Shown in pieces: positions 7,475 through 16,142 of a stretch of 64,000 nucleotides of DNA; the stretch's first letter is position 1; each line of letters begins with the position of its first letter. A program made the translations under genes and the position numbers. This DNA is from CAIWMF01 sp964402065 (GTDB lineage Bacteria; Verrucomicrobiota; Verrucomicrobiia; Chthoniobacterales; UBA6821). Where the stretch lies: assembly GCA_964402065.1 (NCBI GenBank), contig CAYOAN010000005.1, forward strand, positions 1 to 64,000, given 5' to 3'. The notes below the pieces were generated by a model that had not been told where the DNA came from, searched no databases, and saw nothing but the letters and a program-made list of their open reading frames with translations.

Positions 7475-8737
7475 TTACAATAACAATCTGCTCGGTGATT
7501 CGAGCAATTGGCGCAATGCGCTTAAGTATTCGGCCGCGACAGCGCCGTCGACGACGCGGTGGTCGCCGCTCAGTGTTAAGTTGAGGCGATGGCCTACAAC
7601 GATTTGATTTTGTTCATTAACGACAGGTTTTTTAATGATCGCCCCAACAGCTAGAATCATGGCTTGTGGGGGGTTAATGATAGCACAAAATTGATCAATG
7701 CCATATGCCCCAAGGTTGGAGACTGTAATTGTTCCACCAGAAAATTCTTCGGGTTTTAATTTTTTGTCGCGCGCGCGTGTTGCGAGGTCTTTAACGGCGG
7801 CGCTGATTTCTGGGAGTGTTAGTTTTTGAGCGTCGCGAATAACTGGCGTTACTAAACCATCTTCGACGGCAATGGCAACAGAAAGGTTAACGCTTTCATA
7901 TTGGAAAATCGCACCGTTTCCAAAAGCTGCATTAACTTTTGGTTTTTCTATAGCAGCGCGAGCTACAGCGAGAAGGGCGATGTCATTGAAGGTGATTTTA
8001 GTTCCTGTGCTCAAATATTCTTTGCGGAAGGCCATCATCGGCGCCGCATCAATTTCTACTGAAAGATAGAAATGAGGAATTTGTGTTTTGCTTGCGAGGA
8101 GACGTTGCGCAATGACTTGGCGCATGTTGGAAAGCGGAATTTGTGTTTCAGGGTTGCCTGCAATGGGTGTTGGCAAAATTGCAGGAACGCTGGAAGTTAC
8201 GCCGCCAGCTGGAGTAGAGGTGGTTAGGGGTGCATTCACAACATCAGCCGCGATAATGCGTCCTCCGGGGCCTGTTCCTTTGCCCGCGAGGTTTCCTAAA
8301 GAAAGGCCGCGTGAGGCTGCGATTTTGCGAGCCAGTGGAGAAGCTTTCACTCTTTCAGAAGAGGTAGCGCCTGCTCCTGGAATCGCGGAGCGAGAACGAC
8401 CTGGCATTGGGACAGAGAATAGAGGAACTTTTGGTGCGGTACTTGGAGAAGTTGTTTTGGCGGGCGCTTGTGAAGGAGTTCCTGGAGCGATGGCGGTTTC
8501 GTTTTTTCCAAGGACTAAAGCAATTGGAGCGCCGACGGCTACTTTGGCTCCTGCTGGAACAAAAATTTCTGAGAGGATTCCTTCTTCGAAAGATTCCATT
8601 TCCATAGTGGCCTTATCTGTTTCAACTTCTGCGAGCAGATCGCCAATGTCGACCTTGTCACCTTTTTGTTTGCACCAACGAAGAAGGGTTCCTTCGGTCA
8701 TGGTGTCGCTCAATTTGGGCATTGTGATTTCGGGCAT
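7475..8737 (-). CDS. pdhC: Pyruvate dehydrogenase E2, dihydrolipoamide acetyltransferase
   Basis: This is the 420-residue E2 core of the pyruvate dehydrogenase complex. It has one N-terminal lipoyl domain with the lipoylated lysine in ETDKATME (Lys42), an Ala/Pro-rich linker, a peripheral-subunit-binding domain (about 130-170, SPLARKIAASRGLSLGNLAGKGTGPGGRI) and the C-terminal catalytic domain with GDHRVVDGA near residue 392. It accepts the acetyl group from E1 and passes it to CoA. It is the third gene of pdhABC, 77 bp after pdhB. No E3 (lipoamide dehydrogenase) gene is in the window. Confidence 0.93.
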   Translation of the reverse strand: MPEITMPKLSDTMTEGTLLRWCKQKGDKVDIGDLLAEVETDKATMEMESFEEGILSEIFVPAGAKVAVGAPIALVLGKNETAIAPGTPSQAPAKTTSPSTAPKVPLFSVPMPGRSRSAIPGAGATSSERVKASPLARKIAASRGLSLGNLAGKGTGPGGRIIAADVVNAPLTTSTPAGGVTSSVPAILPTPIAGNPETQIPLSNMRQVIAQRLLASKTQIPHFYLSVEIDAAPMMAFRKEYLSTGTKITFNDIALLAVARAAIEKPKVNAAFGNGAIFQYESVNLSVAIAVEDGLVTPVIRDAQKLTLPEISAAVKDLATRARDKKLKPEEFSGGTITVSNLGAYGIDQFCAIINPPQAMILAVGAIIKKPVVNEQNQIVVGHRLNLTLSGDHRVVDGAVAAEYLSALRQLLESPSRLLL

Positions 8738-8814
8738 AAAAGAAAATGGATGGTGGTTTATAGGAAAAAATTTACAACGATGATGTCAATGGAAGAGATG
8801 AGGGCGGTTCGCTT

Positions 8815-9789
8815 TTAAAATAGCTGCAGGGCAGCTGCAACAACCCGGTCTGCGGTTGGAAGTTGGATTTTTTCAAGAGGGATGCTGTAAATGGCTGGAG
8901 CATCAAGAGCCGTGACGCGGGTAACGGGAGCATCAAGTTCATCAAAAGCCTTCTCGGCAATGAGGGCTGCGATTTGAGCGCTAACGCCACAGAACGGTTT
9001 GTTTTCGTCAATGAGGAGGGCGCGATGGGTTTTGGACACCGAGTTTAAAATGGCCTCTTCGTCGAGTGGTCGGATCGAGCGTAGGTCAACAACTTCAGCA
9101 GAGATGCCATGTTCTGCAGCAAGAATTTCAGCGGCAGCAAGAGCGGTTAAGACGGCCGGTCCATGGGCAATGAGGGAAAGATCTGTTCCTTCGCGTTTAA
9201 TGTCTGCGACGCCGAGAGGAATGGTGTAAGAACCTTCAGGGACTTCTCCTTCGTTGCCATAAAGCAGGGTGCTTTCCATGAAGCAGACGGTGTCATTGTC
9301 GCGGATGGAAGAAATCATGAGTCCTTTTGCGTCGTAGGGAGTTGCTGGAGAAACAACTTTAAGACCAGGAGTGTTAGCGAGAAAATTTTCAGGCGTATGA
9401 GAGTGAGTAGCGCCAACGCTGGTGCCCCCGTTAGCAGGGCCACGGATCACCATAGGGACATTGATGAGCCCTCCTGACATATACCGAACACATCCAGCAT
9501 TGTTAATAATTTGATCAAAGCCAACATAGGCAAAGCTCCAAAACATTAATTCAACTACGGGACGAAGGCCCATCATGGCGGCTCCAACGCCCAAGCCTAG
9601 GAAAGCAGCTTCGCTGATGGGGGTATCAATGACCCGCTTGGATCCAAATCGTTTCCAAAGACCTTCAGTTACTTTGTAGGCGCCATTGTATTCAGCGACT
9701 TCTTCTCCAATAAGAAAAACAGATTCGTCGCGCGTCATTTCTTCAGCGAAGGCATCGTTCAGGGCTTGTCGGTAGGTGATGAGAGGCAT
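8815..9789 (-). CDS. pdhB: Pyruvate dehydrogenase E1 component, beta subunit
   Basis: This 324-residue protein is the beta chain of the heterotetrameric thiamine-diphosphate-dependent E1. It opens with ITYRQALNDAFAEEMTRDESVFLIGEEVAEYNGAYKVT, the family hallmark containing the Glu that activates the cofactor, and contains GLRPVVELMFWSFA and the C-terminal EVVDLRSIRPLDEEAI transketolase-C domain. It pairs with the pdhA product 50 bp upstream. Despite the operon position, a heptamer array lies directly before its ATG, so it may have its own promoter. Confidence 0.93.
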   Translation of the reverse strand: MPLITYRQALNDAFAEEMTRDESVFLIGEEVAEYNGAYKVTEGLWKRFGSKRVIDTPISEAAFLGLGVGAAMMGLRPVVELMFWSFAYVGFDQIINNAGCVRYMSGGLINVPMVIRGPANGGTSVGATHSHTPENFLANTPGLKVVSPATPYDAKGLMISSIRDNDTVCFMESTLLYGNEGEVPEGSYTIPLGVADIKREGTDLSLIAHGPAVLTALAAAEILAAEHGISAEVVDLRSIRPLDEEAILNSVSKTHRALLIDENKPFCGVSAQIAALIAEKAFDELDAPVTRVTALDAPAIYSIPLEKIQLPTADRVVAAALQLF

Positions 9790-9830
9790 GGATAGCAGAT
9801 TAAAGGGTGCAGATTACAGGCTATAGGAAT
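9790..9830 (-). promoter_or_regulatory. Tandem heptamer array before pdhB
   Basis: Read on the minus strand, TATAGC, TGTAAT, TGCACC and TTTAAT occur at an exact 7-base step. The last unit, a good -10 look-alike, ends 9 nt before the ATG. The array lies inside the pdhA-pdhB junction, so it could drive internal transcription of pdhBC. Confidence 0.6.
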
Positions 9831-9839
9831 ATTTTAGTA

Positions 9840-10901
9840 TCAATTAAAAAAATGTGTTCCTTGGTCAATTTGTGAATAAACATCTTCAAAGATGCTTTCG
9901 GGGGCTGGCCACGGACTGGCTTCAGCAAAGGCAACAGAAGCAATGGCTTCGGCTTTGGCTGCTTCATCAATCTCCGTGATTCCAGCTTCAGTAATAACTT
10001 TTTCTTTTAAGAGTTGTTGTTGCCAGAGGTTGATTGGATCGTGATTGGCTTTGTAAGCTTCGATTTCCTCGGGGCTTCGATATTTTTTGGCGTTAGCATC
10101 CGCAACAGAGTGGCCATAGTAGCGATAGGTTACGACTTCGAGCAGGAGTGGTTTTGACTCTTTACGAGCTCGTTCCATTGCAGTATGGAGTTTGGCTCGC
10201 AGTTCATAGAGATTGCTTCCATTAGCAATGTCCCATGCCATGCCAAAACCTTCAGCGCGCTCTGCTAAATAATTTTTAATCGAAGAGGAACGCGCTAAGC
10301 TGGTGCCCATTGAGTAACCATTGTTTTCAATAATGGTGACGAGAGGAATGTTAAAAAGCGAAGCGAGGTTGAGGGATTCACTAACAGGGCCTTGATTGAT
10401 GGCTCCATCCCCAAGAAAACAGAGGGTGCAACCGGAAAGTTGTTTGTATTTCAACGCAAAGGCAAGACCAAGGCCTAGGGGCACTTGTCCTCCAACAATG
10501 CCGTGCCCTCCCCAATAATGCTTGTCGGGTGCAAAAAAGTGCATCGAGCCTCCTTTGCCTTTGGAGCAGCCTGTTGCTTTTCCAAAAAGTTCTGCCATAC
10601 ATTCTTCCATGCCCATTCCAACAGCGAGCGCGTGTCCATGATCACGGTAAGCTGTGATCATTTCATCTTGGCCGTTCATGAGGGATGCGGCCGCGACAGC
10701 TACCGATTCTTGACCAATGTAAAGGTGAAGGAATCCGCTCATTTTTCCTTGCTTATAAAATTTATCAGCCTGCTGTTCAAAGCGGCGAATTCGTATCATG
10801 TCGCGCAAGAAAGCAATTTTTTGCTCTGAGCTGAGTGTTTGATTGATGGGAGCTTGGGAGGCCTGCTCTCCTTCATACTGTGATGGAATCTTCGTCGTCA
10901 T
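9840..10901 (-). CDS. pdhA: Pyruvate dehydrogenase E1 component, alpha subunit
   Basis: This is the 353-residue alpha chain of the PDH E1. The thiamine-diphosphate/magnesium motif runs from GDGAINQGPVSESLN to IIENN. The phosphorylation-loop equivalent YRYYGHSVADANAKKYRS is also present. E1 decarboxylates pyruvate and reductively acetylates the E2 lipoyl group. It is the first gene of pdhA-pdhB-pdhC, the same order as in Chlamydiae and many Verrucomicrobiota. A GATAAT hexamer and a TTTAAC lie upstream, with no Shine-Dalgarno sequence. Confidence 0.93.
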   Translation of the reverse strand: MTTKIPSQYEGEQASQAPINQTLSSEQKIAFLRDMIRIRRFEQQADKFYKQGKMSGFLHLYIGQESVAVAAASLMNGQDEMITAYRDHGHALAVGMGMEECMAELFGKATGCSKGKGGSMHFFAPDKHYWGGHGIVGGQVPLGLGLAFALKYKQLSGCTLCFLGDGAINQGPVSESLNLASLFNIPLVTIIENNGYSMGTSLARSSSIKNYLAERAEGFGMAWDIANGSNLYELRAKLHTAMERARKESKPLLLEVVTYRYYGHSVADANAKKYRSPEEIEAYKANHDPINLWQQQLLKEKVITEAGITEIDEAAKAEAIASVAFAEASPWPAPESIFEDVYSQIDQGTHFFN

Positions 10902-11261
10902 TCAGTCAATTTCGTTAAAGGGGAAAAATTATCGCGGATTTACAAAACGAGTTCAAGTTAAGAAACAACAATGCTCTTTCTTTGTGTGAAGAACGCGGTG
11001 CAAAACAACCGTGTCGCTTTCAATTCAGCAGCAGGTTTCAGAAGCAAATGAAGGCATCGATGCCCAGCTAAAATTTTTATAAGAGAGAGGCCGTTTTTTT
11101 GAGTTGAGTCAATGTTGATGAAGCTTTGGCAAAAGAAATGGAAGCAATTTCTATTTGGGTGGCAGCACTTAAATTTGACAACAGATCGAATGTTGCCGTT
11201 TTACGGATGCCGCGAATGAGAGGGTGAGCGATTTTAAAAAAACAAATTTCTTTTTGCTGTT
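10902..11261. other. Intergenic region between pdhA and the FMN reductase gene
   Basis: This divergent spacer should contain the pdhA promoter on the minus strand. A minus-strand frame of 75 codons (11077-11304) crosses it, but its only ATG overlaps the start of the next gene and its product matches nothing I know, so it is not called. No RNA gene or MITE end is visible. Confidence 0.5.
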
Positions 11262-11293
11262 CCCTGTCGCCCTCTCTCCTATAACCTGCTCCG
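11262..11293 (+). promoter_or_regulatory. C/T-rich heptamer tract and -10-like hexamer before FMN reductase
   Basis: TGTCGC, CTCTCT and TATAAC units precede the ATG. TATAAC (11280-11285) ends exactly 8 nt before the ATG at 11294, the spacing expected if transcription starts at the start codon. No Shine-Dalgarno sequence is present. Confidence 0.6.
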
Positions 11294-11821
11294 ATGCTTC
11301 TCATTATTTCATGTAGTCATCACCCCGATAGTCGCTCACGTGTTTTAGCTAACGCCGCCAAAGAGGCTTTGCTAGCAAGTGGAGAAAAGGTCGATTTTTT
11401 TGATTTGAGAGATGTCGATCTTCCTCTTTGTGATGGGCATTCAACTCATGAGCATCCTTCGGTGATAGAAGCTCGAGAGAGAATCAAGCAAGCAAAGGGA
11501 ATTCTCCTTGCGGCTCCAATTTATAATTACGCCGTCAATGCCGTTACCAAAAACTTTATTGAACATACCGGTCATGTTTGGCGCGATAAGCCGGTAGGGC
11601 TCCTTGCTGCTGCTGGTGGCAAGGGCAGCTATATGGCGTTGCTTCCTCTTACGGGAAGTTTGATGCTTGATTTTCATTGCTATGTCTTGCCTCAGTTTGT
11701 TTTTGCAACGAGCGAGCAAATGAGTGAAAACGCCGTTACTGATCCTGAATTACAAGAACGAATTAACAAGCTAGTAACTGATATTTCCTGGCTTGCGGAA
11801 GTGATCGCGGCAAGAAATTAA
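11294..11821 (+). CDS. NAD(P)H-dependent FMN reductase family flavoprotein
   Basis: This is a 175-residue flavodoxin-fold protein. The N-terminal phosphate-binding stretch ISCSHHPDSRSRVLA, the middle AAPIYNYAVNAVTKNFIEH and the later LLAAAGGKGSYMAL match the FMN_red family, which includes chromate, azo and sulfonate-associated flavin reductases. It probably binds FMN and reduces a quinone or flavin with NAD(P)H; the physiological substrate is not evident. It runs in the same direction as bioB, 59 bp downstream, but bioB has its own -10-like element, so a shared operon is uncertain. Confidence 0.8.
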   Translation: MLLIISCSHHPDSRSRVLANAAKEALLASGEKVDFFDLRDVDLPLCDGHSTHEHPSVIEARERIKQAKGILLAAPIYNYAVNAVTKNFIEHTGHVWRDKPVGLLAAAGGKGSYMALLPLTGSLMLDFHCYVLPQFVFATSEQMSENAVTDPELQERINKLVTDISWLAEVIAARN

Positions 11822-11880
11822 AAATAACCCCAACGAGCCTAGCAAAACACAAGCACTTCCTTAACTTACAATATTCTCTT

Positions 11881-12852
11881 ATGTCTCAAATATTTTCCTT
11901 AGCTCAACTCCAAGCAATCTATCAACAGCCTCTTTTTAAACTCATCAATCACGCTCAGCGTGTTCATTTAGAGCACTGGAAGGACAACACGGTACAGCTT
12001 TGTACCTTGTTAAGTGTGAAGACAGGCGGTTGTAGCGAGGACTGTGGGTACTGTTCTCAAAGCGCACGTTACAAAACAGGCCTCAAAGCAGAAAAACTGA
12101 TGAGTTGTGAAGAGGTTTTGCCCTTGGCAGAGCGGGCGAAGGAAAATGGGAGTACGCGCTTCTGCATGGGGGCAGCTTGGCGCGGGGTAAAGAGCGGAGA
12201 CGCTAGATTTAATGAAATGCTCCGAACAATTCGTGAAGTTAGCAAATTAGGAATGGAAGTTTGTGTTACCTTGGGACAGCTTGGCGATGAAGAGGCGAGT
12301 CAGCTTAAAGAAGCAGGTGTTACGGCTTACAATCATAACATTGACACATCGCCAGAATATTATTCCAAAATTATTACGACGCGGACGTTTGATGATCGGT
12401 TGAAAACAATTGAAGCTGTTCAGCGAGCTGGTATGTCAGTGTGCTGCGGTGGAATTATTGGCATGGGCGAGAGTGAAACGGATCGTTTGCGAATGCTCGA
12501 AGTATTATGCAATCTTGATCCTCAGCCTGATAGTGTTCCGATCAATTGTTTGATGGCGATGCCAGGAACGCCTCTTGAAGATCAACCGGCAGTCGATATT
12601 TTTGAGCTGGTGAGGCTCATTGCAACAACTAGGATTGTTTTACCAAAGGCAAGAGTTCGTCTTTCGGCTGGACGCACCCATCTAACTCGAGAAGGACAAG
12701 CGCTCTGCTTTTTTGCGGGAGCTAATTCGATTTTTTATGGAGATAAGCTCCTAACGGCTGATAATCCGGAAACTAATGATGACTTGGCATTGCTTGAAGA
12801 GCTAGATTTGGTGGCGCTAGAGCCCGAAAAAATGGCGGGCTGTAAGCTCTAG
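11881..12852 (+). CDS. bioB: Biotin synthase
   Basis: This is a 323-residue radical-SAM enzyme that inserts sulfur into dethiobiotin, the last step of biotin synthesis. The radical-SAM cluster motif is CSEDCGYC (Cys51, 55, 58). AAWRGVKSGDARFNEM and YNHNIDTSPEYY are typical BioB segments, and the later VRLSAGRTHL carries the Arg ligand region of the auxiliary cluster. Length matches the family. A TACAAT hexamer ends 8 nt before the ATG with no Shine-Dalgarno sequence. Its product would be attached to the AccB protein encoded 2.3 kb downstream. Other bio genes are not in the window. Confidence 0.95.
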   Translation: MSQIFSLAQLQAIYQQPLFKLINHAQRVHLEHWKDNTVQLCTLLSVKTGGCSEDCGYCSQSARYKTGLKAEKLMSCEEVLPLAERAKENGSTRFCMGAAWRGVKSGDARFNEMLRTIREVSKLGMEVCVTLGQLGDEEASQLKEAGVTAYNHNIDTSPEYYSKIITTRTFDDRLKTIEAVQRAGMSVCCGGIIGMGESETDRLRMLEVLCNLDPQPDSVPINCLMAMPGTPLEDQPAVDIFELVRLIATTRIVLPKARVRLSAGRTHLTREGQALCFFAGANSIFYGDKLLTADNPETNDDLALLEELDLVALEPEKMAGCKL

Positions 12853-12864
12853 CTTTTTTATTTT

Positions 12865-13503
12865 GTGAGCTCTCAGCTTTCTTCTTCTTGTCTCTACGGT
12901 ATTCTTGATACCGGCTATGTAACACCTGAAAAAATGCCGCTCATGGCTGAGTGTTTATTGGAAGGAGGGATAAAAATTTTGCAACTGCGCGCAAAGCAGT
13001 CTTCTGAAGCTGAAATTGTTGCAATGGCACGCAAAATTCTGCCACATGTTCGAGCCGCTAGCGGAATTTTTTTGATTAATGATCACCCTCATCTTGTCCC
13101 TCTGGTGGGGGCTGATGGAGCACATATTGGCCAAGATGATATGACAGTAGCCGAGGCGCGACAGTTAGCCGGAGAGCAAGCGCTGATTGGGCTTTCAACG
13201 CATTCTTTGAAGCAAGTTGAAGAAGCAGTATTGCAACGACCGGACTATATTGGTTTCGGACCTATTTTTACAACACCTACCAAGCCTGATTACAAGGAGA
13301 TTGGGCTTGCTGATCTCGCTAAGGTGCAATCAATAGTCCCCTTTCCTGTTTTTTGTATTGGTGGCATTACCTCCCAAAGTCTGCCTCAGGTGATCGCAGC
13401 AGGAGCAAAGAGAGTAGTAATCGTTTCGGATCTTTTAAAAGCAGAAAATCCCAAAGAAAAGACTCGTGAGTTTTTAAAGCTTCTCGGCAATCTTCTAGCG
13501 TAA
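12865..13503 (+). CDS. thiE: Thiamine-phosphate synthase
   Basis: This 212-residue TIM-barrel enzyme joins HMP-pyrophosphate to thiazole phosphate. Motifs include KILQLRAKQ, INDHPHL..L..ADGAHIGQDDM with the substrate and Mg-binding Asp residues, IGLSTHS, YIGFGPIFTTPTKPDY and the C-terminal phosphate-binding FCIGGI. The start is a GTG at 12865, 12 nt after bioB, so the two are probably cotranscribed. No TPP riboswitch is visible upstream. The cofactor made would serve the PDH E1 encoded nearby. Confidence 0.92.
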   Translation: MSSQLSSSCLYGILDTGYVTPEKMPLMAECLLEGGIKILQLRAKQSSEAEIVAMARKILPHVRAASGIFLINDHPHLVPLVGADGAHIGQDDMTVAEARQLAGEQALIGLSTHSLKQVEEAVLQRPDYIGFGPIFTTPTKPDYKEIGLADLAKVQSIVPFPVFCIGGITSQSLPQVIAAGAKRVVIVSDLLKAENPKEKTREFLKLLGNLLA

Positions 13504-13545
13504 TGGGAGGCGCAAAAGAAGCAGATGTGACATTCCTCATAGGAT

Positions 13546-13683
13546 TAGAGCATTTTAAAAAATATTAGCCGATGTAGTGCCAGGAGCGAGGCGCACAGAA
13601 ACGGAGTGTCTCTCTCATACTCGAGGCTTCAAGTGCCGGAATGACACCGCAATACGCAGCTATGGAATTTTCAGCATCCTCTA
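13546..13683. mobile_element. MITE-like element, family A (copy A2)
   Basis: This 138-bp copy, inverted relative to A6, begins TAGAGCATTTTAAAAAATAT and ends AGCATCCTCTA. The core reads TCATACTCGAGGCTTCAAGTG, the complement of the family-A core. It lies between the convergent ends of thiE and accC. Confidence 0.8.
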
Positions 13684-13728
13684 AATCGATGGTTAGATCG
13701 ATTGCGCCCATGATTGCAAGGAGGGAAG

Positions 13729-15093
13729 CTAATCTTTTAGCTCTGGAACACCATGCTCTAGGAAGCGTTCTAAAAATCCGGTGTGATAGCGACCTCGGCG
13801 GAATTCAACATCACGCATGATGCTTCTTTGAAGTGGGATCGTCGTTTTAATTCCTTCAAGCAGATATTCACCAAGGGCGCGATTCATGCGATTAATAGCA
13901 GCTTGGCGTGTGGAAGCTGTTGCAATGATTTTTGCAATCATTGAATCGTAATGAGGGGGAATTGGATAACCTGCATAGGCGTGAGAATCAATGCGGATTC
14001 CGCGGCCACCTGGAGCATAGTAAGCTTCAATAACACCAGGGCAAGGTTGGAAGTTGCGCTCCGGATCTTCAGCGTTGATACGACATTCAATGGAATGGAG
14101 CCGAGGTTTAGCATTCACGACATAGTCAGAGAGATGCTCTCCTGCTGCAACTTGGATCTGTTGCTTCACAAGGTCGCAGCCATAGACTTCTTCTGTCACA
14201 GGGTGCTCGACTTGAATCCGCGTGTTCATTTCCATGAAATAGAAATTTCCTTTTTCGTCGACAAGGTATTCGATGGTGCCGGCGTTTTGATAGCCAACCA
14301 TTTCGCAGAGTTTAATAGAAGCCGCTCCCATCCTCTCTCGGAGATCTTGTGTCATCATTGGTGAAGGGCACTCTTCGATGATTTTCTGATTGCGGCGTTG
14401 CAATGAACAATCGCGTTCTCCGAGATGGACCACGTGGCCGTGTTGATCACCAAACATCTGAAATTCGATGTGGCGTGGATTTTCAATAAACTTTTCGATA
14501 TAAACGGCACCATTGCCAAAGGCTTTCTCGGCCTCGGTGCGAGCTTGGTGATAGCCTTGAACGAGACTTCCGTCATTGCGCGCAATGCGCATGCCCCGTC
14601 CGCCACCGCCGGCCACGGCTTTGATCATAACGGGGAATCCAATCTTCCGAGCAATCTTTAACGCTTCGGTTTCACTTTCAACAATACCGTCGCTTCCAGG
14701 AGAAATGGGAACCCCTGCTCTGCGAGCAGCATCGCGGGCACTATTTTTATCTCCCATCATTTTGATGGCGGAGACGGGAGGGCCAATGAATTTAATATTA
14801 GCCGAGGCACAGACTTCAGCAAAATGAGCGTTCTCAGCCAAGAAGCCGTAGCCTGGATGAATGGCGTCAACGTCTGAAATTTCAGCCGCACTAATAATAC
14901 GATCAATTTTCAAATAACTTTCGTTGCTTGGTGCGCGGCCAATACAAATAGCTTCATCAGCTAATTGGACATGAAGCGAGTGAATATCGGGTTCAGAATA
15001 GACCGCAACGGTGCTAATTCCAAGTTCCTTACAAGCTCGGATAATGCGGAGAGCAATTTCGCCACGGTTAGCGATAAGAATTTTTTTGATCAT
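13729..15093 (-). CDS. accC: Acetyl-CoA carboxylase, biotin carboxylase subunit
   Basis: This 454-residue ATP-grasp enzyme carboxylates biotin on AccB with bicarbonate and ATP. Family motifs are the N-terminal KKILIANRGEIALRIIRACKELGI, the glycine-rich KAVAGGGGRGMRI nucleotide loop, the ERDCSLQRRNQKIIEE segment and the EMNTRIQVEHPVTE active-site strand. Length matches E. coli AccC. It follows accB by 93 bp on the same strand, the usual accBC operon. The alpha and beta transferase subunits are elsewhere. Confidence 0.96.
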   Translation of the reverse strand: MIKKILIANRGEIALRIIRACKELGISTVAVYSEPDIHSLHVQLADEAICIGRAPSNESYLKIDRIISAAEISDVDAIHPGYGFLAENAHFAEVCASANIKFIGPPVSAIKMMGDKNSARDAARRAGVPISPGSDGIVESETEALKIARKIGFPVMIKAVAGGGGRGMRIARNDGSLVQGYHQARTEAEKAFGNGAVYIEKFIENPRHIEFQMFGDQHGHVVHLGERDCSLQRRNQKIIEECPSPMMTQDLRERMGAASIKLCEMVGYQNAGTIEYLVDEKGNFYFMEMNTRIQVEHPVTEEVYGCDLVKQQIQVAAGEHLSDYVVNAKPRLHSIECRINAEDPERNFQPCPGVIEAYYAPGGRGIRIDSHAYAGYPIPPHYDSMIAKIIATASTRQAAINRMNRALGEYLLEGIKTTIPLQRSIMRDVEFRRGRYHTGFLERFLEHGVPELKD

Positions 15094-15186
15094 AGGATAA
15101 ACGGTTTTTGGCTAAAAATTTAAAGACATAGCCGGAAAAGGAGGGGGAAAAAATACAAAGAAACGATTTCTTTGATTTTTTTGCTG

Positions 15187-15657
15187 TTACTTCACCTTGA
15201 ACAGCACATCTCCAAACTGCACTGGCTTTCCATTTTCAGCAACAACCTCGATAATTTTTCCTGAGATTTCAGCTTTGATTTCATTCATCACTTTCATTGC
15301 TTCAATAATACAGACAACGCTATCAGCGCTGACGGCCGTTCCCACTTGAGCAAAAGCAGGCGATTCCGGAGAAGCAGCAGCATAAAATGTACCGACCATC
15401 GGAGAGCGGATTTCTTGCCAATCCTTAACAGCTTCCGGTGCAGCAGTTGAGGCTGAAGAAGCTGCAGCAGGAGCTGCCATCGTGGCGGGCGCTGAAGCAG
15501 GAGCAATGCCTTGAACGAAAGTTGGTGCGGTAGTTCCACCCATAGCTCCTTCCGGAGTTTTAAGCGTAATTTTAAAATCGCCCTCCTCCATTTTAAAGAC
15601 GGCTAAGCCGTTCTTTTTCATGAGGTCAATTAGCGTCCGTATTTCTTTAATTTCCAC
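15187..15657 (-). CDS. accB: Acetyl-CoA carboxylase, biotin carboxyl carrier protein
   Basis: This 156-residue carrier has an N-terminal helical region (IKEIRTLIDLMKKNGLAVFKM), a 40-residue Ala/Pro-rich linker and a C-terminal biotinyl domain. The biotinylated lysine is Lys122 in EAMKVMNE. The start codon is GTG (15657); the preceding minus-strand sequence is a pyrimidine-rich tract with TTTAACC and CTCAACT units rather than a Shine-Dalgarno sequence. It is the first gene of accBC and divergent from secG. Confidence 0.95.
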   Translation of the reverse strand: MEIKEIRTLIDLMKKNGLAVFKMEEGDFKITLKTPEGAMGGTTAPTFVQGIAPASAPATMAAPAAASSASTAAPEAVKDWQEIRSPMVGTFYAAASPESPAFAQVGTAVSADSVVCIIEAMKVMNEIKAEISGKIIEVVAENGKPVQFGDVLFKVK

Positions 15658-15740
15658 GTGTATGAGAGTTGAGGTTAAAATTGATAAAGGGAATCAAGAT
15701 ACTCTACGGATTCTTTGAGAAGACTTCAATCTTAAGTTTT

Positions 15741-15793
15741 CTTCACCCTTTACTCTTTACTCTTGATCTTGCACTCGTTACTCTGCCTTCCCT
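15741..15793 (+). promoter_or_regulatory. Tandem heptamer array before secG
   Basis: TTCACC, TTTACT, TTTACT, TTGATC, TGCACT and GTTACT follow at a strict 7-base step, each separated by C or T, ending 11 nt before the ATG. This is one of the longest and cleanest arrays in the window. Confidence 0.65.
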
Positions 15794-16138
15794 ATGTGGT
15801 TCATTCTCCCTTTTTTAACAGCTTGTCTTGTTCTTGTTTGCTTGCTCATGATCGTTGTTGTGCTCATGCAACGTCCAAAGAGTGAAGGACTCGGCGCTGC
15901 TTTTGGTGGCGGTATGACCGACAATCTTTTCGGAGCTGAAACAACCAATGTGTTGAGCCGTTTTACAGTTTGGCTTGGGGGCTTCTTTTTTCTCTTAACG
16001 CTGGTGATTTCCATTTTATATGTGAAGCGCTCTAGCGGAGAAACTTCTATTCAGAAGCAATTGTTAAAGGGAGCTCCTGCCATAGAAAAGGATGTCGAAG
16101 CGCCTCAGGAAAAGGCCGTGCCAGTTCCTTCGCATTAA
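15794..16138 (+). CDS. secG: Preprotein translocase subunit SecG
   Basis: This 114-residue protein has two transmembrane helices (about residues 4-24 and 54-74) and the conserved loop VVVLMQRPKSEGLGAAFGGGMTDNLFGAETTNVL, the SecG signature. It supports SecYEG translocation at the inner membrane. A charged C-terminal tail of about 35 residues follows. The panC start is 4 nt after its stop, so the two genes are translationally linked. Confidence 0.92.
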   Translation: MWFILPFLTACLVLVCLLMIVVVLMQRPKSEGLGAAFGGGMTDNLFGAETTNVLSRFTVWLGGFFFLLTLVISILYVKRSSGETSIQKQLLKGAPAIEKDVEAPQEKAVPVPSH

Positions 16139-16142
16139 TTTT

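Noticed and set aside
8088..8783. Long plus-strand frame (231 codons) opposite pdhC
   Set aside because: Shadow of the pdhC coding sequence; pdhC has full lipoyl and catalytic motifs on the other strand.
11077..11304. Minus-strand 75-codon frame upstream of pdhA
   Set aside because: Its only ATG overlaps the FMN reductase start, it has no recognisable domain, and part is C/T-rich heptamer tract.
12850..12870. TPP riboswitch before thiE
   Set aside because: Only 12 nt separate bioB and thiE, with no THI-box-like sequence nearby.
15156..15182. Hairpin CAAAGAAA/TTTCTTTG followed by T-run as terminator
   Set aside because: It points along the plus strand inside the minus-strand accB-accC operon, where no plus-strand gene ends; probably incidental in AT-rich DNA.
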